From positions 2,750,471 to 2,814,470 of the forward strand of contig NZ_BDFO01000001.1 of the NCBI RefSeq assembly GCF_001748245.1: DNA of 64,000 nt, read 5' to 3'. The notes under the pieces were generated by a model, which made no database searches, was not told the origin of the DNA, and worked only from the letters and a program-made list of their open reading frames with translations. This DNA is from Oligoflexus tunisiensis (GTDB lineage: Bacteria > Bdellovibrionota_B > Oligoflexia > Oligoflexales > Oligoflexaceae). A program made the translations under genes and the position numbers. This document shows positions 26,206 to 33,893 of this stretch, piece by piece; position 1 is the stretch's first letter, and each line of letters starts with the position of its first letter.

Positions 26206-27444
26206 ATGCAAAAGAAAAAACCTCTCCGCATTCTTCTCGCTCTGGTGGTGGCGGGCCTGGCCGCGCTGATCATGACCGGGCCCATTTCCGGCATCATCCT
26301 CGATGGCTATGACTTTCAAACCAATTTCAAAGTGCCTCTGATCCTCGCCGCCTTTGCCGTGATCGCGCGGCTGACCTTTGCGCTGGTGCCGATGGAGCGG
26401 CTGCGCCACGGAAATCCGGAGCTGCCGCCCAAGCCTGCGGTTTTCAAACCCTGGCAGATGGCGTTGGGATTTCTGGTCGTCTTCGCTCTGTGTTCCAGCA
26501 TCCCGTTCTGGGCTTCCCGATACTGGATCGCGGTTTTGATCATGGCCCTGATTTATGTTCTGCTTGGTCTCGGACTGAATATCGTCGTGGGGCTGGCGGG
26601 ACTGCTCGATCTGGGCTTTGTCGGCTTTTTTGCAGTGGGTGCCTACGGCTATGCGCTCGGTTTCAAATATCTGGATTTGGGCTTCTGGGGAGCCTTGCCG
26701 CTCTCGGCTCTCACCGCTGGTCTGTTCGGAGCCGTGCTCGGGTTTCCCGTGCTCCGCATGCATGGGGATTATCTGGCGATCGTGACCCTCGGTTTCGGGG
26801 AAATCATTCGTCTCGTTCTGAACAACTGGCTTGATTTCACCGGCGGTCCCAACGGGGTGGACGCGCCACCGCCGACCTTCCTCGGCTGGGAATTCAAGGA
26901 ATTTGCCAGCCAGGGCGGGGTGCCGTTTCACGAAGCCTTTGGTTTTGAATATTCAAAAGGCTTGCTCGACGGCTTCATTTTCCTGACCCTGCTCGTGGCC
27001 GTGGCGATCACGCTTTATGGAGTGCATCGCCTCAGGCGCATGCCGATCGGTCGAGCGTGGGAAGCCCTGCGCGAGGATGAAATCGCCTGCCGTTCGCTTG
27101 GTCTGAATCATGTGAATATCAAACTTTCGGCGTTTACGATGGGCGCTTCGATCGGTGGTGTTGCGGGCGTGTTTTTTGCGGCCTATCAGGGTTTTGTTTC
27201 ACCGGTGTCCTTCAGCTTCTTTGAATCGGCGCTGGTGCTGGCCATCGTGGTTTTGGGCGGCATGGGTTCTCTGACAGGCGTGGTGCTGTCAGCCCTGTTC
27301 CTCACCATCATGCCGGAACTTTTGCGCGAATTCTCGGACTATCGCATTCTGGTCTTCGGCATGGCCATGGTGTTAATCATGATCGTGAAACCGCGCGGCC
27401 TTGTGCAGCTGCGACGTCCTTTCTTCGCTGTGAAGGAGTCGTAA
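26206..27444 (+). CDS. livM: Branched-chain amino-acid ABC transporter, permease LivM
   Basis: A 412-residue permease, longer than LivH because of an N-terminal extension with two extra helices (residues 1-60). The conserved core contains YVLLGLGLNIVVGLAGLLDL, GFVGFFAVGAYGYAL and the ABC coupling segment MPIGRAWEALREDEIACRSL, followed by GLNHVNIKLSAFTMGASIGG. The C-terminus LVFGMAMVLIMIVKPRGLV fits the family. It pairs with LivH in the membrane. Its stop is separated by a single base from the livG ATG, so translation is coupled. Confidence 0.95.
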   Translation: MQKKKPLRILLALVVAGLAALIMTGPISGIILDGYDFQTNFKVPLILAAFAVIARLTFALVPMERLRHGNPELPPKPAVFKPWQMALGFLVVFALCSSIPFWASRYWIAVLIMALIYVLLGLGLNIVVGLAGLLDLGFVGFFAVGAYGYALGFKYLDLGFWGALPLSALTAGLFGAVLGFPVLRMHGDYLAIVTLGFGEIIRLVLNNWLDFTGGPNGVDAPPPTFLGWEFKEFASQGGVPFHEAFGFEYSKGLLDGFIFLTLLVAVAITLYGVHRLRRMPIGRAWEALREDEIACRSLGLNHVNIKLSAFTMGASIGGVAGVFFAAYQGFVSPVSFSFFESALVLAIVVLGGMGSLTGVVLSALFLTIMPELLREFSDYRILVFGMAMVLIMIVKPRGLVQLRRPFFAVKES

Positions 27445-27445
27445 G

Positions 27446-28309
27446 ATGAATCCCTTGCTGCGAGTCGAGGATTTGAGCGTGCGCTTCGGGGGCATCATGG
27501 CCCTCAACAAAGTCAATTTTGAAGTGGCCGAAGGTTCCATCACGGGACTGATCGGCCCGAACGGAGCCGGAAAAACCACGGTTTTCAACTGTCTGACGGG
27601 CTTCTATAAATCCCATGGCGGAGCCATCTGGTTCAAGGGCGCGGACGGGGATGTGAATATCTGCACCCTCCTGGGCGCGAAGCTGCGTTTGGATGATCTC
27701 ACGGATCCACGCAAGCTTCTCCAGAAAATCCGCTACGGATTTTTTGGAGGCACGCATCTCGTGGCCCGGGCTGGTGTGGCACGAACCTTTCAAAACATTC
27801 GTCTCTTCAATGAAATGAGCGTTTTGGAAAACCTGCTCATTGCCCAGCACAGACTGGTGAATCGCAATATCATCTCGGGCCTTTTTCAGCTGCCTTCGTT
27901 CCGTCATGCCGAGGAAGCCGCGGTCGACCGGGCCTATCAATGGCTGAAGACGGTGAAGCTCGAATACTATGCGAATCACCTGGCGGGCTCCCTGTCCTAT
28001 GGGAATCAGCGTCGTCTGGAAATCGCGCGGGCGATGTGCGCCAATCCTCGACTGATTTGTCTGGATGAACCCGCCGCGGGCCTCAATCCGCGCGAAACGC
28101 GGGAACTCGCGGATCTGATCCGGGCCCTGCGCGAGGAGCATCGGACCACGGTTCTGGTGATTGAACATGATATGTCCCTCGTGATGAGCATCACGGATCA
28201 CGTTGTGGTTTTGAATTATGGTCAGGTGATTGCAGCCGATCAACCCAAGGCCATTCAGGAACATCCCAAAGTCCTTGCCGCCTATCTCGGGACGGAGCCG
28301 AATCTATGA
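27446..28309 (+). CDS. livG: Branched-chain amino-acid ABC transporter, ATP-binding LivG
   Basis: A 287-residue ATPase. Walker A is GPNGAGKTTVFN (about 37-48), the LivG-type insertion follows, the signature region is LSYGNQRRLEIARAM and Walker B is LICLDEPAAGLNP, with the H-loop in VIEHDMSLVM. The signature is SYGNQ rather than SGGQ, as is usual in LivG. LivG and LivF form the heterodimeric motor powering import. The last 4 bases (ATGA) overlap the livF start. Confidence 0.95.
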   Translation: MNPLLRVEDLSVRFGGIMALNKVNFEVAEGSITGLIGPNGAGKTTVFNCLTGFYKSHGGAIWFKGADGDVNICTLLGAKLRLDDLTDPRKLLQKIRYGFFGGTHLVARAGVARTFQNIRLFNEMSVLENLLIAQHRLVNRNIISGLFQLPSFRHAEEAAVDRAYQWLKTVKLEYYANHLAGSLSYGNQRRLEIARAMCANPRLICLDEPAAGLNPRETRELADLIRALREEHRTTVLVIEHDMSLVMSITDHVVVLNYGQVIAADQPKAIQEHPKVLAAYLGTEPNL

Positions 28310-29025
28310 CTCAGCCTTTGCTTGCCATTGAAAATCTGAAAGTGGCCTATGGTCCCACCGAAGTCCTGCATGGTGTTTCGCTGGATGTGAAACCTGGGGA
28401 AATCGTCACGCTGATTGGCAGCAATGGGGCCGGGAAAACCACGCTTTTAAAAAGCCTTTTTGGTGCGCCGCGCGCCCGGGATGGACGGGTCATCTTCCGG
28501 GGCGAGGATATCACCGAAGTGCCCACGCATCGCGTGGCCCGGCGCGGCCTCTCGCTGGTCCCCGAGGGACGCCACATCTTTCCCGCGATGTCGGTGGTCG
28601 AGAATCTCAAGATGGGTTTGACTTCGCGTCCCAACCCCACGGGTGTGGACGAGGATCTTGCGACCATCTTCAAACTCTTTCCGCGTCTCGAGGAGCGCAA
28701 GCTGCAAAGGGCCGGGACGCTTTCCGGTGGCGAACAGCAGATGCTGGCCATCGGCCGCTCGCTGATGGCGAAACCGGAGCTTCTGCTGCTGGATGAACCG
28801 AGTCTGGGTCTGGCGCCCTTGGTGGTGAAAGCTATCTTTGAAACCTTGAAAAAGGTCGCCGGACAGGGCATGACCATCTTCCTCGTCGAACAGAATGCCA
28901 ATCAGGCTTTGCGCCTGGCCGATCGGGCCTATGTGCTCACCAACGGGCGCATCACGCTCACCGGTCAGGGGCTGGAACTCCTGGCCAATAAGGACGTGCA
29001 GAAGGCTTATCTCGGCGGACATTAA
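28306..29025 (+). CDS. livF: Branched-chain amino-acid ABC transporter, ATP-binding LivF
   Basis: A 239-residue ATPase. Walker A is GSNGAGKTTLLK, signature LSGGEQQMLAIGRSLM and Walker B LLLLDEPSLGLAPLVV, with VEQNANQAL in place of the H-loop histidine, as is normal for LivF. The Q-loop region reads GLSLVPEGRHIFPAMSVVEN. It is the final gene of the operon. The 4-base overlap with livG gives coupled, equal expression. Confidence 0.95.
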   Translation: MTQPLLAIENLKVAYGPTEVLHGVSLDVKPGEIVTLIGSNGAGKTTLLKSLFGAPRARDGRVIFRGEDITEVPTHRVARRGLSLVPEGRHIFPAMSVVENLKMGLTSRPNPTGVDEDLATIFKLFPRLEERKLQRAGTLSGGEQQMLAIGRSLMAKPELLLLDEPSLGLAPLVVKAIFETLKKVAGQGMTIFLVEQNANQALRLADRAYVLTNGRITLTGQGLELLANKDVQKAYLGGH

Positions 29026-29171
29026 GGTTTCATCTTGGTGAATCTTAGTACCTGTCGACTCTTCGCGGAACACCCGCTTCAACAATTTCAGCAGCATGAG
29101 GATCGCTCAGGACCTGGCAGGATCTGTGCAAGAGGCACGAACCAGAACACCAATCTTGAGCGAGGGACCTC

Positions 29172-29999
29172 ATGCAACACAAACTGAAAACGTTCGGACT
29201 TGGGCTTTTGTTGGCCGGGATGATGACACCGGCCTTGGCCCAGGACGATGCTCCCCACAGCTTTCGCATCAACAATATCCGAAGCAATGGAACCGGCTGC
29301 CCCATCGGCACTGTGGCGGTGAATATCTCGGATGATCAGCAGGCGTTTACCCTGAGCTTCAGTGAATTCTACGCGGAAGTGAGCCCAAGTCTGGGCATTC
29401 AGAATCAGCGCAAGACCTGTCGCGTGGTCTTTGATACCGAGCAGGATGCCGGCTGGGAATATGCGATCTTCGCTGTGACTTATCGCGGTTTTGCCGGTCT
29501 CGATGCTGGCGTGCGTGGCGAGCAGGATCTGCGGTTTGGTGGCGTCGGCAAGCAGGCGCGCAGCACCATGACTCTGGTCGGTCCTTATGAGGATGACTAC
29601 ATCAACTCGCAGGAAGTGCCCATCAGCAGCCTGAAGTGGAGCGGTTGCAAGAGCAACAAGCAGAAGGACTTCACCATCGACGCCGCGCTGACGTTGCAGG
29701 CTCCTGATGAAGACACGCAGGGCCTCTTCACGGTCGATACCGTGGACGGCGAAATTCGTCAGGAGTACGAAGTACTCTGGCGGGAATGCAAGGGCGGGAA
29801 GAAAGCCTTTGCGGTTTGCCGCCTGTCCGTGCCCGGAAAAGACGGCACCCATCAGCTCATCAGCAAGCATCCCGGCAAAAATCCAAACCAGGCTTTGAAC
29901 AAGGCCCGGTCCAAATTGGCCAAAAAATGCCAAAAGGCCAAGGGAAGCGCGCCGAACTGCGATGCTGACAAGGCACAGTGTAGCATCATCAATCTCTGA
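29172..29999 (+). CDS. DUF4360-like secreted protein
   Basis: A 275-residue protein with a signal peptide cleaved near ALAQ (residues 1-23). The first mature part resembles DUF4360: RINNIRSNGTGCPIGTVAVN, then FTLSFSEFYAEVSPSLG, KTCRVVF and the VTYRGFAGLDAGVRG segment. Family function is unknown. The C-terminal 90 residues are Lys- and Cys-rich (RECKGGKKAFAVCRL, AKKCQKAKGSAPNCD) and unlike the domain, perhaps a disulfide-stabilised tail. It stands alone after the liv operon with its own AGGGACC site upstream of the ATG. A hairpin follows. Confidence 0.78.
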   Translation: MQHKLKTFGLGLLLAGMMTPALAQDDAPHSFRINNIRSNGTGCPIGTVAVNISDDQQAFTLSFSEFYAEVSPSLGIQNQRKTCRVVFDTEQDAGWEYAIFAVTYRGFAGLDAGVRGEQDLRFGGVGKQARSTMTLVGPYEDDYINSQEVPISSLKWSGCKSNKQKDFTIDAALTLQAPDEDTQGLFTVDTVDGEIRQEYEVLWRECKGGKKAFAVCRLSVPGKDGTHQLISKHPGKNPNQALNKARSKLAKKCQKAKGSAPNCDADKAQCSIINL

Positions 30000-30013
30000 C
30001 GTACCTGCCAAGT

Positions 30014-30039
30014 GCCCGAATTTATGTATAAATTCGGGC
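30014..30039 (+). terminator. Perfect 11-bp hairpin after DUF4360 gene
   Basis: GCCCGAATTTA (30014-30024) pairs with TAAATTCGGGC (30029-30039) across TGTA. No T-run follows, so termination is probable but not certain. Confidence 0.55.
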
Positions 30040-30163
30040 CGCCCAAAACCCCGGTCGCTCCAGCCCCTTTTCTTGTGGCGGATTCAAATTTGAAAGACTA
30101 AATTGCGGTCTCAACCGGGAGAAAGATCGCCAAGCTCCCTTGATCACTCGGATTTTACAAGCT

Positions 30164-32485
30164 ATGCGACTGTCGGTATCACGCGACAAACTTCGTTTCC
30201 TGCTCCGCTTATGGCCTGTGCCTGTGGTTGTCCTGTTGGCATTCTCTGCGATCATGCTTTACCAAATGGATGGCATCGTTCGCGAAAAATTTGAAGGCAA
30301 GCGCTGGCGTTTGCCCTCGCTGGTTTACGCCAGACCACTTGAACTCTACGAAGGCGCACCGCTTCGCGATGAAGACCTGGAAATGGAGTTGCAGGAACTC
30401 GGCTATTTTAAAGTCAAGGATCCGCAACAGCCTGGCGAATACGCGCGTCACGGCGATAAGTTCGACATCCAGCGGCGGCCTTTTCCTTTCTGGGAAGGTG
30501 CGGAACCCACCACACGGATTCAGTTTCGCATCGTCAAATCCAAGGTCGCCGACCTGCACCAGAATCAACAGCCGAGCGAGTTAAGCCGCCTCGAACCGAT
30601 GAAGATCGGCGGCATTTACGCGACGCATAAGGAAGATCGCAAACTCGTGCAGCTGAAGCAGGTCCCGAAGTATGTGATCGATGCGCTGATTGCCATCGAG
30701 GACCGTGATTTTTACGAACACTTCGGGGTCTCGATCAAAGGCATCAGCCGGGCGATGTGGACCAACTTCAAAGCCCGCCGTTGGGTGCAGGGCGGCAGTA
30801 CTCTGACCCAGCAGCTCGTGAAGAATTTCTATCTGACGCCGGAGCGTTCCATCAAAAGAAAGTTCACGGAGATGATTTATTCCGTGCTTTTGGAACTGCA
30901 CTATAGCAAGGATGAAATCCTCGAGACCTATATCAACGAAATTTACCTGGGTCACAGCGGTGACAACGCGGTGCATGGCTTTGGCCTCGCCAGCGAGTTT
31001 TATTTTGGACGGCCGCTGGAGGCCTTGAGCCTCGACCAGGCGGCCGTGCTCGCCGCCATCGCCAATGGACCGTCCCTCTATAATCCCGCCCGCTATCCGG
31101 AACGTGTGAAAAAACGTCGCGATAAAGTCCTGACGCTTCTGCTGGAAGACAAGAAAATCACCAAGGCGGCTTATGAGAAAGCCCGTCGTCAGCCGATCAA
31201 AGTGCGGCCGTCCCTTCGCTGGACTCCGAACCGTTTCCCGGCCTTTCTCGACCTCGTCCGGCGGCATCTGGATCGGGACTATCAAACGAAGGATCTGGCC
31301 GAGGAAGGGCTGCGCATCTTCTCGACCCTGGATCCGATCATTCAGGTGCAAACCGAAAAAGCCATCGCGGATTTCATGAGGCGCCAGGGCAAAGCCGCTC
31401 GCAAACTGCAGGTGGCGTCCGTGGTTGTCTCCGAGAGTGGGGAAGTGCAGGGAGTGATCGGGGACAAGGTCGCCGGTTTTCAGGGCTTCAATCGGGCGCT
31501 CGATGCGAAGCGTTCCATCGGTTCGCTCGCCAAGCCCGTGGTGCTTCTCACCGCCTTGAATGAGCCTTCGAAATACACCCTGGCCACCCATATTTCCGAT
31601 GGGCCGGTGAGCATTCCGCTCAGCTCCGGTCAGGTTTGGGAGCCACAGAATATCGACTACAGCGACCACGGTTATGTCAGCCTCTTGACCATGCTCACGC
31701 AGTCCTATAACCGCGCCACGGTTCGTCTGGGCAAGGAAGTGGGCCTCAAGAAAGTTCAGGAAACCTTCCGCAAGCTGACGGGAAACAGTGATATTCCGGA
31801 TAATCCTTCGATCATGCTCGGCGCCCTGGGCATGAGCCCCTATGAAGTGGCCGGCATGTACTATACCTTCTTCTCCGGCGGGTATCGGACGGACTTGAAA
31901 GCGGTTCGCGGCGTGCAGGATCATGACGGCAAGCGAATCAAGGCCTATCCCAGCAAGGTTGTAAAAATCTTTGAACCCTCGGTGATGCACCTGATGCAGT
32001 ATGCGATGCGTGCGGTCATTTTCGAAGGCACCGGCCGCGCGGCCTTCAGCTTCATGCCGGGTGATTTAACGGCGGCGGGAAAAACGGGAACCTCCAACGA
32101 TCAGCGTGACAGCTGGTTTGCTGGTTTTACCGGCGATAAACTGGTTGTGTCCTGGGTCGGCAACGATGCCAACGATCCGACCAAACTCACCGGCAGCAGC
32201 GGTGGTCTGCACGTCTGGGCGCAGATCATGTCCCGGGTCAGTCACAAGTCATTGACCTTGAACGCACCGCCGGGCGTGCAGTATCAGTGGGTGGATAATG
32301 CCACTGGGCTGCTGAGTTCCTCCGATTGTCAGGGGGTGCGCTATCTGCCTTTCGTGGGTCATTCCGCGCCCAAGGAATCGGTGCCCTGTCCGGTTCTGCC
32401 GGATCCTGTGCATCCGGATCAGCCGCCGGTGACCACAGGCCAGGAGCCGGCAATGTTGGACTGGCTCTTTAAACTCATGCAATGA
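30164..32485 (+). CDS. mrcB: Bifunctional penicillin-binding protein 1B
   Basis: A 773-residue class A PBP polymerising and crosslinking peptidoglycan. One transmembrane helix lies at about 18-34. An N-terminal UB2H-like segment follows (RWRLPSLVYARPLELYEG), the PBP1B hallmark. The GT51 glycosyltransferase domain has catalytic Glu179 in IEDRDFYEHFG, and QGGSTLTQQLVKNFYL. The transpeptidase has Ser454-LAK457, SYN at 514-516 and KTGT at 640-643. The start is uncertain: ATG 30164 lacks a good ribosome site and a TTG at 30140 is also possible. It overlaps the next gene by 4 bases, which resembles the PBP1B activator LpoP. Confidence 0.95.
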   Translation: MRLSVSRDKLRFLLRLWPVPVVVLLAFSAIMLYQMDGIVREKFEGKRWRLPSLVYARPLELYEGAPLRDEDLEMELQELGYFKVKDPQQPGEYARHGDKFDIQRRPFPFWEGAEPTTRIQFRIVKSKVADLHQNQQPSELSRLEPMKIGGIYATHKEDRKLVQLKQVPKYVIDALIAIEDRDFYEHFGVSIKGISRAMWTNFKARRWVQGGSTLTQQLVKNFYLTPERSIKRKFTEMIYSVLLELHYSKDEILETYINEIYLGHSGDNAVHGFGLASEFYFGRPLEALSLDQAAVLAAIANGPSLYNPARYPERVKKRRDKVLTLLLEDKKITKAAYEKARRQPIKVRPSLRWTPNRFPAFLDLVRRHLDRDYQTKDLAEEGLRIFSTLDPIIQVQTEKAIADFMRRQGKAARKLQVASVVVSESGEVQGVIGDKVAGFQGFNRALDAKRSIGSLAKPVVLLTALNEPSKYTLATHISDGPVSIPLSSGQVWEPQNIDYSDHGYVSLLTMLTQSYNRATVRLGKEVGLKKVQETFRKLTGNSDIPDNPSIMLGALGMSPYEVAGMYYTFFSGGYRTDLKAVRGVQDHDGKRIKAYPSKVVKIFEPSVMHLMQYAMRAVIFEGTGRAAFSFMPGDLTAAGKTGTSNDQRDSWFAGFTGDKLVVSWVGNDANDPTKLTGSSGGLHVWAQIMSRVSHKSLTLNAPPGVQYQWVDNATGLLSSSDCQGVRYLPFVGHSAPKESVPCPVLPDPVHPDQPPVTTGQEPAMLDWLFKLMQ

Positions 32486-32994
32486 AAATAAATCGCGATA
32501 TGCCAGGCAAACTCAAAAATTTCACCCTTGGGGCTTTTCTAATCCTGATTCTGGCGGGTCTGGCCAGCTCCTGCGTGCATGCGCCTGAACCGGTGGTGAC
32601 CCCGCCGACGGAAGAGGAGCCGCCTGCGACGGTCGCGGCCCCGAGTCTGGAATTGATCAAGGAACCGCTGCCTCCAGCCGTTCATGCCCTTCTGCGCCGG
32701 GCCCAGGCGGCCCTGGAACGTCAGCAGTATCAGGAAGCGGAAGCGCATGCCGAGCGCGCCTATCGCATGGATGGTCGCGACTATCGCGTGCTCTTCATGC
32801 GGGCGCGAATCAGTCTTGCCGCGGGCGCTCCGGATGACGCCGAGCAATGGGCGCAAAGAGCACTGGGTTCCCTGCCAGTCAAATACAAGGGCCACCGGAA
32901 ACAGACCTGGGAACTCATTGCCCGCGCCCGTGCCGCGCGTGGTGATCACGCGGGCCGCGATGAGGCGCTGCGCGAGGCCCGCAGCGTTCGCTGA
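32482..32994 (+). CDS. TPR lipoprotein, LpoP-like candidate activator of PBP1B
   Basis: A 170-residue outer-membrane lipoprotein: hydrophobic signal then lipobox LASSC (Cys31), a Pro/Thr-rich linker (33-60) and two TPR-like helix pairs (LLRRAQAALERQQYQEAEAH and RISLAAGAPDDAEQWAQRAL). Pseudomonas LpoP, an outer-membrane TPR lipoprotein, activates PBP1B and is encoded beside it. The same architecture and the 4-base ATGA overlap with the PBP1B gene suggest the same role here. This is inference from context and fold; the sequence is too short to assign with certainty. Confidence 0.75.
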   Translation: MKINRDMPGKLKNFTLGAFLILILAGLASSCVHAPEPVVTPPTEEEPPATVAAPSLELIKEPLPPAVHALLRRAQAALERQQYQEAEAHAERAYRMDGRDYRVLFMRARISLAAGAPDDAEQWAQRALGSLPVKYKGHRKQTWELIARARAARGDHAGRDEALREARSVR

Positions 32995-33000
32995 TTCTGT

Positions 33001-33609
33001 TTAAAATTGATAACCAAGATTAAAGAGCATCGCGTTGGTGCCGCCGGCGAAGGTCTGGGCAAAGAGCTCCGTCCTTTTCGTGGACGTTTCGGTACTCACG
33101 CCTCCGGCGGTATTGGTGGTCGTGGTCTTGGAGGTCAGGCCGCTGTTGAAGAACTGGACCTCGATATCCATGATCAGCGCTTTCGTGAAATCGAAGCGGA
33201 AACCCGCACTGCCCGCATAGAACAGCCCATTGGTTTCGATTTCCGTACCAGCGCTCGGTGAATTGGTTTCATTCATGAAGTAGCCGAGCCAGGAAATGTA
33301 GCTGTGTATGCCTTTTTCAAAGGATTTGAGGAAGTAGTACTGCCCGCCGCCCAAAAGCAGCCCGGTCGAGCCATCCGGAGCGTTATCGCCGCTGAATGAA
33401 GTCGAGGTCAGGCGTGCCTGCAGATACCACATCCGGCGATCCACGATATCGAAACCGAAACGACTCCCGACCGAAATCTCGCGTTTCGTCGGCTGACCAT
33501 CCCCGTCCTGCCCCCGATAAAATCCGCTCATCAGGCTCAGTTCTTTAGCGAACCCAAAGTTGGCAAACCCGAGCAAGAACAGGAAGGGCACATGCTTCAC
33601 ACAGCGCAT
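33001..33609 (-). CDS. Small outer-membrane barrel-like protein
   Basis: A 202-residue exported protein (signal 1-21, cleavage after GFA). The mature part is made of short amphipathic strands (WYLQARLTSTSFSG, GLLLGGGQYYFL, FYAGSAGFRFDF) and ends LFNLGYQF. The terminal Phe is the usual BAM-recognition residue of outer-membrane barrels. About eight strands are likely. No specific family was recognised. It converges on the LpoP-like gene with 6 bases between stops. Confidence 0.65.
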   Translation of the reverse strand: MRCVKHVPFLFLLGFANFGFAKELSLMSGFYRGQDGDGQPTKREISVGSRFGFDIVDRRMWYLQARLTSTSFSGDNAPDGSTGLLLGGGQYYFLKSFEKGIHSYISWLGYFMNETNSPSAGTEIETNGLFYAGSAGFRFDFTKALIMDIEVQFFNSGLTSKTTTTNTAGGVSTETSTKRTELFAQTFAGGTNAMLFNLGYQF

Positions 33610-33815
33610 AAAGAAAATCCTTTATCTGATTCGGAAAACCGTTTATTTATATTCCAAGGTCAGCAAATGAAAATCAACAAGTCCTCGTACGGACCAGCAG
33701 GCTGGAAAAAGAAAATTCCGGTTGAGTCGTCCTGAGGAACTGTTCATTCAGGCTTTGCGGCTGTTCAATCCGATCTGATTTTGGGCGAGAATGTTTCCGT
33801 CCCTTAGTGTGTTTC

Positions 33816-33852
33816 GAACCAGAGCTCGTATGAGGCTCTGGTTCTTTTTTTT
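33816..33852 (+). terminator. Strong orphan terminator, plus orientation
   Basis: GAACCAGAGC (33816-33825) pairs with GCTCTGGTTC (33835-33844), followed by eight T. No annotated plus-strand gene ends nearby, so a small transcript within 33610-33815 may exist. A 22-codon frame from ATG 33667 (MKINKSSYGPAG) lies in that stretch. Confidence 0.8.
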
Positions 33853-33882
33853 AGGGAGTTGAAAAAGCCTTTTCAACTCCCT
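33853..33882 (-). terminator. 13-bp hairpin beyond Hsp70/DUF3731 gene
   Basis: AGGGAGTTGAAAA (33853-33865) pairs perfectly with 33870-33882 over 4 bases. It lies 11 bases downstream of the minus-strand Hsp70 stop. No T-run follows on the minus strand, so it may protect or terminate that transcript. Confidence 0.5.
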
Positions 33883-33893
33883 CCAGGGACAGA

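Noticed and set aside
30581..31990. Minus-strand open frame of 469 codons in the PBP1B gene
   Set aside because: Antisense to the complete PBP1B sequence with all catalytic motifs.
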